NCBI GenBank assembly: GCA_025201765.1
Contig: MU623397.1
Span: 141,846-205,845 of the forward strand
DNA: 64,000 bases
Source of the DNA: Daldinia sp. FL1419
Taxonomy: Eukaryota; Ascomycota; Sordariomycetes; Xylariales; Hypoxylaceae
Reading direction: 5' to 3'
The position numbers and the translations under genes are program-made. Below the pieces are notes generated by a model that made no database searches, was not told the origin of the DNA, and worked only from the letters and a program-made list of their open reading frames with translations. Shown here in pieces: positions 12,047 through 22,771 of this stretch (within the stretch, counting starts at the first letter, position 1; each line of letters starts with the position of its first letter).

Positions 12047-12314
12047 TGCTTTGTGAAATTGAGAGCTTGCGATATTTCTCTCTTCTCCCCACTGTGACGG
12101 GGAAGCTCGCCCTTGCGGCGTCTATATCAGCCCGGCGTCCCGTAACGAGAAAACGCAAATATTTCTTGCACACTCTTCCTCCCATCAGTATACATCTCCC
12201 GCAGATTCTGCGACAGAAACTCGGTATCGGAAATAGTTATTACATATATCTCACTAGTTAGTATCGAACCAACCGACGAATACTCCACTTCAAACACCAC
12301 AAGACACATCCATC

Positions 12315-12410
12315 ATGTATGCGGCTCACTGTTGCAAATGCGGCGGCATCTTCGTCATTAACACAAACTGCACCTGGTGCAAGCACAAGGAATGCTCGGA
12401 CTGCCATTAA
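12315..12410 (+). CDS. 31-residue cysteine-rich peptide with three CxxC pairs (putative mini zinc ribbon)
   Basis: ATG to TAA is 32 codons, too short for usual ORF cut-offs. The peptide has seven cysteines, six of them in three CxxC pairs (residues 6-9, 19-22 and 27-30), with one extra Cys at 7 and His at 5, 24 and 31. It also has a hydrophobic patch, GGIFVIN, between the first and second pairs. Short proteins with CKCGG...CxxC...CxxC patterns occur in ascomycetes and are usually annotated as hypothetical; binding of one or two zinc ions is an inference from the motif. The leader just before ATG is A/C-rich (CACCACAAGACACATCCATC), typical of efficiently translated fungal mRNAs, and TATA-like words lie about 70 bp upstream. 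There is no signal peptide. It is the only supported gene in a 9-kb stretch, so an isolated expressed small gene is the simplest view. Confidence 0.65.
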   Translation: MYAAHCCKCGGIFVINTNCTWCKHKECSDCH

Positions 12411-12956
12411 GCTTCACTAGTCCCTAGTGGCGGTGATGGAGGTAAGGCTGTTCGTCACTGCGAGATGACCAAAACGTCGCTGAACAAGATGCAGTCTCAT
12501 CCCTTTTGCCGAAGTTCCAGCTGGAACTGATCTTCAGGTGAAGGGACCAACAGATATCATCGTGCATAGGGGTGATCAAATATCCCACGACAATGGGACA
12601 CTCTATATATTTTTCAAGATTACGTTTTACTTAGTTGGTTTGGCTCGGGCTCCCGGCGATGGCGCTGGAAAATGGGTAATGGGCGAGGGACGAGGAACAT
12701 GTAAAAAAACAAAAAGTAATGGCGCTCCAGGTTTTTTTTCTTCTTTTTTACTTCACTGTGGCTCGTCCTTATGAACAGGCTGGTTGGTTAGGATATCTAT
12801 ACCCGTCTCACGCACATACCTGTACTTTACCTACGGCTATCGTCGTTACGCCAAGGCGCGCGATAATCTACTAATGTAATCGATGGAGAAGGGAAGCCAT
12901 ATCTTGTCTTATATAACTAAGATGTACAAATAGTTGCGCGTCAATATATACCTACC

Positions 12957-12971
12957 TATATATATATATAT
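12957..12971. repeat. (TA)n microsatellite
   Basis: Fifteen bases of alternating T and A, flanked by a TACCTACC word. Intergenic. Confidence 0.8.
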
Positions 12972-13701
12972 CAATTTCAATACCGATCGATTGGTACTCT
13001 TTTCGAGACTACAGTGATTCGTATTTATACCTTTTTTTGGAATAAAACTTGTGAGGTCTTATACCCGCAATAGGAGAATATCTCCCCCACTAACGTTCAA
13101 TTTTAACGACATCCCCGGCAGCGTTCTTAGAATACGATACCATGTACTCAAAACTATTTACCAATTAAGACCCCATCCTGATTGTTAATAGTTGAACGGC
13201 ACCGGCACAAGATTAGCGAGGTGACAAGTGTAAATGGAGGCCCACGACCAGCATCCAAGATCTGGTCGTCTGGGTCCAAGCCGGATCCTTTCAAGCAAAC
13301 GTGGCACAGCAATAACCCAGGGGGATGCCTAGAAATAAATCAACCTTACCAATCAAATTGTTACATATTCGGGCCATTTAACAATCCAATGCTCTCTCTT
13401 GGTTTCACATATACGGTTTGCTTCCTTGAAGTTTCGGTCCTCCCTTCAACTATTTACCTAGTAAGCCAATTGCAATCAACGTAGTTGGCCCCTTAGGCCA
13501 CTTCGTTAAAGCCGAATGAATAGATTGATGCTAAATCCACATTTTTCGGCTGAGACCCCTTACCCATAAAATGCTGGAGGCACCGGTTTCTTGGTATTAT
13601 GGCGAAAGCGAGAAAGAATGATGCCGTCGATAAGAATAAACCTATGTCACATTTCAGTTAGTTACGCAGGAATTAAAAAGATATTGATTCCTTTTTTTTT
13701 C

Positions 13702-13722
13702 TTTTTTTTATATAAAAAAAAA
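13702..13722. repeat. T-run/A-run inverted repeat
   Basis: Eight T, then ATAT, then an A run, giving a nearly perfect A:T hairpin. It follows another T run (13691-13700). No gene end is close enough to call it a terminator. Confidence 0.6.
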
Positions 13723-13790
13723 CACCAAAGAAAACAAAAAAACCAAAAAAACCACGGAGTGACTGCATTTCATAAATCATCAAGAACCAA

Positions 13791-13841
13791 CTAACCGGTT
13801 AGTATAAACCTTATCGGTTACCAAAATCTACTTTACCGGTT
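13791..13841. promoter_or_regulatory. Cluster of three CGGTT boxes, first one palindromic
   Basis: CTAACCGGTTAG (perfect 12-bp palindrome, 13791-13802), then TCGGTTA and ACCGGTT, with CGGTT beginning at 13796, 13815 and 13837. Regular spacing near two helical turns is what a multimeric DNA-binding protein could use. It lies about 660 bp before the VWA-Hint gene. No known factor is assigned. Confidence 0.3.
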
Positions 13842-14501
13842 GGCTTTGCTCCTGTGGGCCATATAGCGCCATATAAGCCACGTTGGAGTTTCGGTTATCC
13901 CTGAAAGAGGTCCATCATTGGACAATTGAACAATGGGCCACGAACGAATGAGATGACAAGATACTTCCAGAATTGGCAGTCGACGTAAAGGGGCCCTACT
14001 GAGCTGCTTCCTGCTGGGCTACACATGTCCTCCTGAGCTATCTAAGGGATGGAAGGTCAGGGTTTCTCATAATGGGTATTAGCTGCCTCGCTGCCTCATC
14101 GCCGCGTCGGCGTTTCCATTCATGTGGATGCAGGCAAACAAAGGGATTGCATAGGTATGTATGTACATCAGCATATGTAGTTGCAAACTTATAGAAAACA
14201 TCTACCTCATACCTAGTACCCATTCGACATATATACGCCCAGGTTCAGGCGCGGGTGGTTGTTGAAGGTTCTTGAAATCTAGGAATAATTCATAACCCTA
14301 CGTGCATCTACAGCTTCAGTCGATACGACATTCACAAAAGCAGGACTTGCCAGGATCTAGTTCTCTGTTATAATCACCTAACGGCTGAGAGAAAAAATAG
14401 ATCGATCTTGCAGTTGATTATCTCTCTGGTAAATACTCGTAGCCAGCGAGAGTAACAAATTCTAATAATACTTTTTAGGGTCATAAAGAAGAATATAAGA
14501 G

Positions 14502-16838
14502 ATGAGTGACTACTCCTTGGCGTCTCGTACCCGGCCCGTCTCCTCGGCAGAGGAGGATGTGACATTGGGTTTACATCATCTGCCGTCACACGATGGATTG
14601 ATGGTTCGAGTGCAGCCGCCGGAAAATCCGACGGATCGTAAAGGCCAACATATCCCGTGTGATATCGTGCTGGTCATAGACGTCTCTGGAAGTATGCAAG
14701 CACCGGCTCCCGCAAAGATGGTCAAGGACGATGGGCAATTAAGTTCTGAGCATTTTGGCTTGTCAATTCTTGATATGGTCAAGCACGCCGCACGTACGAT
14801 CTTGAGCACTCTGGACGAAAGTGATAGGCTTGGTATCGTAACTTTTAGCAGAGAAGCACGAGTAAGTTTCTTCATGCTATGCAGATTATGCCTACCTACT
14901 AATCGAGCCTTGGCGGGCATTAGGTGATTCAGAAATTGCTACCGATAACGCCTGAAAATAAAATGCTAACTCACAAGAATATCGAGGCTATGAAGGCTGA
15001 TAGTGTGACCAATCTTTGGCACGGAATTCGTGAAGGGATAAATCTGTTTAGCGGTGAAGAAAACACGGGGCGGGTACCCGCGGTCATGATACTGACGGAT
15101 GGAATACCGAATTACATGTATTTTCAAAGTATCCTCTTCGTCGGGAAGATAAACAATGCTAACATTGTTCCCAGGTGTCCTGGTCAAGGCTACGTCCCCA
15201 AAATACGTAGCACCTGGGAAGCCCTTCCGGCAACTCTTCATACGTTTGGGTTTGGCTACGAGATAAGGTCTGGACTACTCAAGTCGATTGGAGAAATTGG
15301 TGGCGGCAACTATTCTTTCATCCCCGATGCTGGCATGATCGTATGGGCATTCAATCCGCTTGCTAGTTCGTTAGCTAATGGTATATAGGGGACCGTTTTT
15401 GTCCACGCGGTTGCTCATCTTCAGACGACGTACGCCACAGGATGTGTGCTCCAGCTCACTACGCATAAGGGTGTTAGCCTGCGAACGACAGCGGGTAAGG
15501 TCATCGACAGAGAGGAGCAAGAGGAAGCCGACCTCAAGAGACTTGTCATCAAGCTAGGGAATTTGCAATATGGCCAGTCTCGAGATATATATCTAGAGAA
15601 TATCGACGGCCAGGGCCGCAGAACTAAATTTCCTTCCTTCATGAAGGAGACCGCTATTGCGGGTGAACTCCGATACTCGCGGATGAGAAATGTAGAATTC
15701 TGCGTCCTAGCTTATGGCATCACGACCAACGCGCACGGCCTCTCTGAGTCTCAAATAGCTTATCATCAGAGCCGATCAATGGTCTGCGAGTTCCTTTCCT
15801 CTTTGTTTCCGCTCCGGAGCGACGGTGAATACGAGACTCGCAAAGAGATTAACCCGCTGCGCCATAAGGCAGCGTTCCGAACATTGCTAGACAACATCCC
15901 CGCCAGGCTCTTTGATGACGAATACAACAGATCCCTAATGGCTGACCTCGTGGGTGACCTGCCATCTGGTCAAGTAAACTTAGCTCTGTCTACCCAAGAA
16001 TACTTCAGCCGATGGGGATGTCATTACTTCTTTAGCCTATGGAATGCCCACACGAAGCAGCTGTAAGTATCGATCGCGTCTTTTTGCTTTTTCAAGATGG
16101 CTGAAAATAGTACTATTCAGATGCAACTCCTTTAAGGACCCCGGCCCTTTGATGTATAATCAAAATTCATTCTTCAGGAAATGCAGAGATGCCCTTGATA
16201 AAGCTTTCGATACCATACCACCCCCGACGCAGTCTTGTCCTAGAGTCGCCACCACCGGACACGTGGCTATGTCCCGGCTCAATATGAAGTCCGCGCCTTG
16301 CTTCACTGGTTCGAGCAAGGTCACGCTAGCTAGCGGCCGAAAGGTTCCCGTTCGTAGCTTACGCAAAGGCTCACGAGTGCGCACGCCCGTCGGGAGTAGG
16401 CGCGTCGTAGCCGTAGTTAAGACGCCCGTCCATAGGATTGTCATGTGCAAAATTGCCGGCCTTATCATCACTCCCTGGCACCCGATACGGATGGAAAACT
16501 TGAACGCCAGATGGATCTTTCCCGCCGACTTATTGCCCGGGCTGGAACATATCCGGGCCATAATTTATTCTGGCGCCATCTACTCTATACTTCTAGAGCC
16601 GCACCACGACGCAGAAGCACACGCTTTAGAGATCGGGGGTGTTTGGGTGGTCACGCTGGGCCACGGCGTAGTACAGGGAGACGATGTCCGCGCTCACCAG
16701 TTCCTGGGGGATTATGCGAAGGTTTCAAGATCGGTTGCCTCGTTGTCACAAGGCGCGAATGGTATTGTACTGTCTGGTGGGGTAGAAAGACGGGACAGTG
16801 ATGGCTCTGTATGCGGCTTCCGGGATTTTGTGCCTTGA
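14502..16838 (+). CDS. VWA-Hint (Vint) domain protein, five exons
   Basis: Exons 14502-14861, 14924-15117, 15175-15340, 15389-16062 and 16121-16838 give 703 residues; introns are 48-62 bp. Residues about 53-240 form a von Willebrand A domain with an intact MIDAS: D60-x-S62-x-S64 in VLVIDVSGSM, a Thr near 149 (SVTNLW) and T178-D179 in MILTDG. The last about 180 residues form a Hint domain of the Vint type: Cys525 in APCFTG, TPWH (582-585), and GHG followed by the HQFLGDY block near 657. Hint domains of hedgehog and inteins self-cleave through an N-to-S acyl shift at this cysteine; in Vint proteins the processing and the partner are poorly known. There is no signal peptide or membrane segment. 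All splice junctions restore family-typical sequence (for example TDGIPNYMCPGQGYVPK). The family call is firm; the biological role is unknown. Confidence 0.92.
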
Positions 16839-17616
16839 GTTCGCTATCCGCGTTCTCTACTTGCTTAGGCTGTGCCAGGCTTTTTGCATGAGGGACGACG
16901 AGCACGAAATGGTATAATGAAAATGATCTACGGCTTAACTATCAGTGGGTTGGGTACCCGAAGCAGCATATAGCAAAGGTTACCTCTTGGAGTTGCTAAA
17001 CTTCGTCTCCTGCCTAGAAAGGCCCCTCCTTACTGAACCGGCTTATCTTCTTAATGCCTTAGAATTGGAACTGTTAAAGTATTAGTCCCTTGGTCGCTTA
17101 CGATGTGATAGCTCAGTCTTAAGTGAAGCTACTATGACGCCGCTCCTTGACTTTTGCGGTAAATGAATGGATAGGATATACCAAATAAAGGTGTTTTATC
17201 CCTTTGACCCTGCGCCTAGATGTATCGCATGAAACATCATAGAATGAGTTCCGAGCCATATGTAGACCCCTATCTTAATCTCTTATGATAGTTTACTTGT
17301 GAGTCATTGTTGCCTAGCCAGGTAGGTGTATATGGGCTAATCCAGTCCCGACTGATACTCATTTGGGTAAGCATTCCGAGTTTGCCGTGGAAAAGTCGCC
17401 GAAGTAACCATGCTCCGAGATGTTGATATGTAAGCACTCTTAAGGGGTGATGGCGTCAGAATCTATTTGTGTATAGCTGATATATAAGTCCTCGTCGTTA
17501 AATCGAAATCGCGAAACCTGTCACCGAGAAAATAGCATCGCCGTTAAACCAGATTCGCCACCCCCCGGGCCTCTTTCATTTGGAATATTGGCCATTCTAA
17601 TATTTACATCGTTACA
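16839..17616. other. Intergenic interval between two co-oriented genes
   Basis: Holds the 3' flank of the VWA-Hint gene and the promoter of the reductase-like gene. No ORF, repeat or RNA gene was recognised. Confidence 0.6.
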
Positions 17617-18651
17617 ATGGGAGGGAATCCAAGACCACGAATTCTAGTCATCGGTGCTGGATCTATGGGGGTCCTCACAGGCTATCACCTTAGTCACGCC
17701 GGAGCCGACGTGACGTTTCTTGTTCGCCCGCATCGCGCAAAGGCGCTAGACCATCCCCAAATGCTCTATTGTTACGATGACAACAAATTGAAAGAGTATA
17801 GACACTATAATTACATCACCAACCCGTCACTACTGCTTGGATCGAATTATGACTACATTGTTATCGCGCTTGACGGGGCTTCTCTGCGAAATGAGGCAGG
17901 ACTGGACCTGGTGAAGACGATAGGCGATGCTGCAAGGGGGACGGATACGAAAATCATCCTCGGGGCCATCTTTTTTGATATACGCGCTTGGTTCCTCCAG
18001 GCATCAGGACTAGCGGGCGAGCAAGTAACGAACGGGCATCTCGACATTCACGCCTTCTCCACAAAGGCTCTAACTCTACCGTTAGAGGCTTCAGCAGACC
18101 CGGAACTCCTCGCGAAGGCTGATTTTGCTTACACGGACAAGTTAGAAGATGGCTTTACCGTCGACGATAGTTCCCTGGCCGCAGCAAACGGGTTTGCGAA
18201 GATCTTCAACGCAAATGGGATTTCTCGCTGCGCTGTCAAGCCCGCGTTAGAATGTGCCGTCGCCATAAACCCCCTATTTCCCGTATTTGCAGCGTGCGAG
18301 CTTTTGGGTTGGCCTAAATTCAAGGACATTGGGGATAAGGAATTGTGGAGTCTTGTAGTTGCTTCGGTGAGAGAAATTCAGGAGTTGGACGTTCATGGGG
18401 AGCTAGGTAAGCAAGCGGCTAAGAGGACAACTGAGGCTGGGCTTGCTGCTTCGTTGGCAGCGTGGGAGAAGCATATGCTTCCGTTTGACTTGCAGGCGTT
18501 CAACCGCTTTCATCACGGCGAGAAACTAAAGGCTCAAGGCCGGGCGCATTTGCAGACTTGTCTTTCCTATGGTGTAGCTGAAGGGAAGCCGATGCCGGCA
18601 CTCAAAGACTTGTTACGACGCGTCCAAGAGCAAGGGGCGGTCACCGCCTGA
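17617..18651 (+). CDS. Ketopantoate reductase (PanE/ApbA)-like NADP-dependent oxidoreductase
   Basis: One exon of 344 codons. The N-terminus has a classic Rossmann fold nucleotide loop, GAGSMG (residues 13-18), after the beta strand RILVI, and a basic patch VRPHR suited to NADP(H). The C-terminal half contains helices of the ApbA C-terminal domain (KPALECAVAINPLFPVFAACEL). True ketopantoate reductases make pantoate for coenzyme A, but ascomycetes carry several divergent paralogues of unknown substrate, and this sequence looks like one of those. The length fits the family. The gene converges with the permease at 18820-20591, with only about 170 bp between the stop codons. No intron was found. 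Confidence 0.8.
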   Translation: MGGNPRPRILVIGAGSMGVLTGYHLSHAGADVTFLVRPHRAKALDHPQMLYCYDDNKLKEYRHYNYITNPSLLLGSNYDYIVIALDGASLRNEAGLDLVKTIGDAARGTDTKIILGAIFFDIRAWFLQASGLAGEQVTNGHLDIHAFSTKALTLPLEASADPELLAKADFAYTDKLEDGFTVDDSSLAAANGFAKIFNANGISRCAVKPALECAVAINPLFPVFAACELLGWPKFKDIGDKELWSLVVASVREIQELDVHGELGKQAAKRTTEAGLAASLAAWEKHMLPFDLQAFNRFHHGEKLKAQGRAHLQTCLSYGVAEGKPMPALKDLLRRVQEQGAVTA

Positions 18652-18819
18652 TTATGTTGTATATAAAAGTACCTATCTATATTATGTAGGCCATAAATAT
18701 TTTGGTCCTGTTTAGTATTTTCATCTCATACTATTTATAGCTATTCAATATGGGACTTCGATGCGCCTCATAGGAGGGTACCTGTTTGTAGATGAGTTCC
18801 TGGTAGACTCTGCGATCAG

Positions 18820-20591
18820 TTATGAGGCAAGGGATTTAATATCGTGCCCGAGTGGTTTCTCTGCTGGTACTGTAGGGCTAATAGGGGCTAAGAACTCCTT
18901 TATATGCCGTTGTCGCGCAGTGGCGTTGACGACCCCAAATACTACGTCCATTTGCTCAAGTGACTGGTCCTTGGTTTCCGGGAGTACTCTCGCGAAAAGA
19001 GCGGCGGCAATATTACACGCTGCGAAGATCTAAACTGTTAAATACAATTCGTAAGTATAGGAGTAAATAGCTTACCATCCACGTCTTCCACCCGATCCGA
19101 AGTAAAGCAATTGGCGCAATTTTAGACACGACGAAGTTCCAAAGCCATATATTCGCCGCTCCGATCGCCATACCATAGTCCCTAACCCGCAGTGGGAATA
19201 TCTCACCGATATATACCCATTGCAGGGGCCCCCACGAGAGGGAATATGCAACAACATATAGATATATCAGCGCCATCATCCCTTGCGCAGACGGTGACCC
19301 GGCCCCGTTGTTAGAAGCCACTGGGGGATGCGTAGCCAGGATAGCCCCCAGCGCGAAAAGGAGCACTCCCATCAAGAAGCCGCCTCCTAACAGGAGGTCC
19401 CTTCGACGAAAGAAATGAACGCCACCGACAACGAATACGAGTGTCGAAACGAATTTAATACAAGTGAAGATTCCTGACACCATGAGTGCCGAGTCTTGAC
19501 TTGTGTATCCTATTTGTGCGAATACTATGGGCGCATAATATAGGATAGCGTTATGTCCGCACCACATGGCAAAGATACCAACAGCCAGAGACCATAACAA
19601 ACGTATGAAGTTTTTCCGTTCAAATATCTCGCGAATCGTACGGCCCCTAGCGATAGCTACCTCTTCTTGAATCTGAGCGCGGATTTCGGCCATCTCCTCA
19701 ATGATTTCGGTCGAATCTGCGGCTGCCGATCGCAGATGACAGAGATTCCGCACGGCCTCATCGTAGCGAGCTTGCTTTGCAAGCCAACGAGGGGATTCGG
19801 GCAAGAAGAAGGATGACATCGACACGACAGATGCGAGGATAATCTGGAGTGAAAGAGGAGTGCGCCATTGTATGGATGTAGGTGGCATGTGCAAGCTACA
19901 ACCATATGTTGTCCAGTATGCTGATTCGCAGGCTTTAGTCGGGAATTTGCAAATAGGATATAGGAGATACGTCTTCGAGAGGAAACAGGAGGAAAGGGGC
20001 AAGCTCTAGAAATCGAATTACTAACCGAGCATTCCCCCACTCACGAGAAACATCTCAAATAGCGACATCTGAAAGCATAGGTACTTAACTCGCGTCTTAA
20101 TCCCACGTCGTGATAATTTCTGCACTTACCATTACGCCACGGAGGTCTTTCGGCGCACACTCCGCAACAAACACGGGGGCGACATTCGATATTATTCCAA
20201 CACCGAGGCCTGCAACTACGCGTCCACCATAGATGGTACCCAAAGTTGGTCCAGAGGCCGCAACCTGGAGTATTCCACCCAGTAAGAATAAGAAGCCGGC
20301 AATGGCTAATAGAAACCTGCGACCGACAAACTTGGCAATAAGGGGCGGAAGCAAGGCCCCAAAGAATGCACCAGCATTAAGAAGCGCAACGACGTTCGAC
20401 GAGGCGTTGGCATATTCAGTTGCTGATGTGACCAAGTTGAATTCTTCCTTGAAACTTCGTAGCGCCACCACCCCGCCAGCTATGCCCGTATCGAAGCCGA
20501 ATAAGACCGAACCGGCATTGACGGCTGCCGACACCGCAAACGCGGCCCTATGCTTCTTGAGTGCCCGTAATAGGGACATATCGTAAGACAT
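18820..20591 (-). CDS. MFS sugar/quinate transporter
   Basis: Exons (in transcript order) 20130-20591, 20026-20068, 19076-19920 and 18820-19029 encode 519 residues; introns are 61, 105 and 46 bp. Twelve membrane segments are expected. Family signatures: FGFDTGIAGGVVAL in TM1, GRRFLL in the loop after TM2, an APVFVAECAPKDLRG block, then PESPRWLAKQARYDEA before the central loop, and a final LPETKDQSLEQMD motif restored by the last splice. The AYWTTYGCSLHMPP stretch is typical of fungal quinate permeases (QutD/Qa-y), so quinate or a related hydroxy-acid is the best substrate guess; a general hexose role is possible. No quinate catabolic genes are present in the window. The model is supported by frame-consistent junctions. 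Confidence 0.9.
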
Positions 20592-20995
20592 TTCTCTTGT
20601 GGCTATCCGGAAGGGATTCCCGACGACAGATGTGCTGGGGCGGGGCGAAAAAATTGACTGGAACCGAAGCTGACTGAAGGATGAATCATTGCTCGCTGCG
20701 GCGTTCTTGGTCTCATTCGTGGCGTAATCAAACTGTTTTACGGGGGTAGTGGTAGCTTTATAAGCGATGTCACCTTCAAATGTACTTGTGCGTGCTTACT
20801 TTTGTCGAAATCAAGTACACCAAGATGTGAAAAAATATCGAGGAGTTTCTCTTTTCTATTGTCTTATCTATTTTTGGCGGAGAAGTGTTTAGATGTTAGG
20901 CGTGACCGACGTGGTTTAAATATTTACATGGGGAGGCGAACGGTAGATATTTACATCAAAATCCTTGTCTACAATCTGTAAACGATGCCGTCGAA
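20592..20995. other. Short intergenic interval
   Basis: Promoter of the MFS gene (minus strand) and 3' flank of SAM50. Contains T-rich words and a CACCAAGATGTG-like region, but nothing I can name. Confidence 0.55.
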
Positions 20996-22771
20996 TTATA
21001 GGAAATTGATTCCAACGCCGACTTGTAACCCTTTTCGGCTTTCTTCTCCCCGCCTTATCACCAACGGTAAACTGAAATTCAGCTCAAATCTCGCAACCGG
21101 ATGTGCGTATACGAGACCTACGCCGGCTGCGATACTAGGGAGTCCCGTACCGAGATCCTTGGTCGCGGAAAGCATAGCGTCAAACACTGTACCGGCATCT
21201 AAGCGCTGATCGGCTGGCCTATCGCTATCCCTGGATTTGTTCTTCATCGCTACTAGCCTGCCGCCGTTGGCAAAAAGTTGAAGTCGGAATGGCGATTCAG
21301 GCCCTGCTCGTGGGAGGGGGACAAGCATATTTACGCTTCCTGCAGCGAAGATATCCCCGCCTAGAGCGTCATTGCCGTCTCTGGGGCCGAGACCGCCCAG
21401 CGAGAAACCGCGCACATCTGTCGGCCCTCCGAGGGTGAATCGGTCGTTAATCCGACTAGGCGACGCGCCACCGAAACCGAAGTTTAAAGGAAGAGGGTAA
21501 AGCAGGCCCGCTCGGAAACCACCGCCGATGGATACGCCAGAAGATCCCCGAATCCCGGGTATAGGTACGGGTACCGCGCCGGCAACCTCCAACTCGCTCT
21601 TGGAGAAACCAACATCCCCACCCAAGGATCCCCACCCGGCAAGCTCCGTGGCCGTCTTGATGAGGTATCCGCTTTGCGGTAACATGGGGTTATCTCTCCG
21701 TTCTCGCTGAAATAGGTAAGATATAGCGCTTTTGGTAGAGTCTCCCGCGTCGCCTCGAACGGTAGGACTTGCTTCTGCCGCGAGGCCCGTCAATTGCCTC
21801 CAAGCGCCGGAGTAACCAAACTGATGCCTGTCTCCATTGTCCTTGAGCCAGTGGAGCTTGATACCTCCGCCCTTTAGAACTTCTTCGTGACCCGCCCACG
21901 GTTTTTGTGTACTGCTAGCGAGACCCTCGACGCTTAGGCGTAAATTGGGATTGCTTTGTATCGGAGTAGCGAATTCGGCACTATACGCCGAACGTGTCCT
22001 CGTACCGGCAGAAGCGTTTAACGAAAGGGATTCGGCACCTCCAAATATGTTCCTCCATAGCATAGACCCGTACGCCGAACCTTCTGTATTACCTAGGTCC
22101 GTGCCGGTCTTGAGGAGAAGTCGAGACTTTTCGCGCACCCGAAGGGAAATGTCTAGGTCTGTCGGAGTGGAAGAAGGGTCAAGATGGGGCGGTCGAGACA
22201 AGTGGAAGATAATGTTGGGGTGGAAAATATCTATAGAAGACATTAGATCGAGTTTCTAGTGAAATAGAGAGGAATAGAGGGTATCTCAACACCGTACCAA
22301 ACTTCTGTAACTTCTCAACTGCTCCGCCCACCTGATCTAGCATATCGGCAAGTGTATAATCGGCATTGCGACTGTCGCTCAAAAGAGGCTGGAGGATAGG
22401 GCCGAGGAAAGATTCGCGTGTATGTCTGGCGCCGTGGACCTCGATGGAAGAAAGTGTGACGGGAAGCGTTTGATTTTGTAACAGCTACACGGGAAGGATG
22501 CAAATATTAGAAACAGCCTTGACATTTGGGCGAAAAACAGCCGAACACGATAGGACGTACCAACTCTATTGCCCTACGCTCGGACTGCGCATCGTGAGCC
22601 TGTGCTCGTTCTGCAGCCGCTTTCTGTTCGATCGACGCGGTTTCCGACTTTAGAAGACCCTCAAAAACCTGTCGTTATGATTTGTATTAGTCGTTATTAC
22701 GATTATATCATAAAAGATAGTAGGGCGGATGAATATCTCACATCATTATCTCCAGGGCCGTTGCGAGCCAT
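20996..22771 (-). CDS. SAM50: SAM50/Tob55, Omp85-family core of the mitochondrial sorting and assembly machinery
   Basis: Exons 22742-22771, 22561-22668, 22298-22484 and 20996-22230 give 519 residues; introns 73, 76 and 67 bp. The first about 110 residues contain one POTRA-like unit (TLPVTLSSIEVHGARHTRES, LADMLDQVGGAVEKLQKF). The rest is a 16-stranded beta-barrel of the bacterial surface antigen family with strand motifs such as DRFTLGGPTDVRGFSLGGLG, the conserved loop-6 (V)RGF element, and a C-terminal RFELNFSLPL ... GVGINF beta signal. SAM50 inserts beta-barrel proteins (porin, Tom40) into the mitochondrial outer membrane, an essential housekeeping task. The 10-codon first exon was chosen because it restores an in-frame Met and a good donor. 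It is divergent to UBC6 across an 853-bp interval. Confidence 0.93.

Larger units (their letters stand above)
5178..12314. other. 7.1-kb gene-poor interval
   Basis: No ORF here has convincing protein-like composition. The first 1.5 kb is probably the promoter and 5' leader of the 1138-codon gene (pyrimidine-rich on its sense strand near 6180-6540). Further on are AT-rich stretches, an 11-bp tandem repeat (8203-8250), a 20-bp perfect palindrome (8936-8955) and many TACCTA/TAGGTA words. The last 300 bp belong to the promoter of the small cysteine-rich gene at 12315. Long non-coding transcripts cannot be excluded from sequence alone. Confidence 0.6.
12411..14501. other. Intergenic interval, 2.1 kb
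   Basis: No credible gene. It contains a (TA)n tract at 12957-12971, a T-run/A-run inverted repeat at 13702-13722, and three CGGTT boxes spaced about 20 bp (13795-13841), the first within the 12-bp palindrome CTAACCGGTTAG (13791-13802). Its right end is the promoter of the VWA-Hint gene. Confidence 0.6.

Noticed and set aside
12253..12285. Possible tRNA T-arm (sequence near TATCGAACCAACC)
   Set aside because: No matching A box, acceptor stem or anticodon arm around it; it lies in the leader of the small cysteine-rich gene.
17617..20591. Reductase-like gene and quinate permease as a catabolic cluster
   Set aside because: They only converge; no dehydroquinase, quinate dehydrogenase or regulator is nearby. 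Adjacency alone does not support a pathway.
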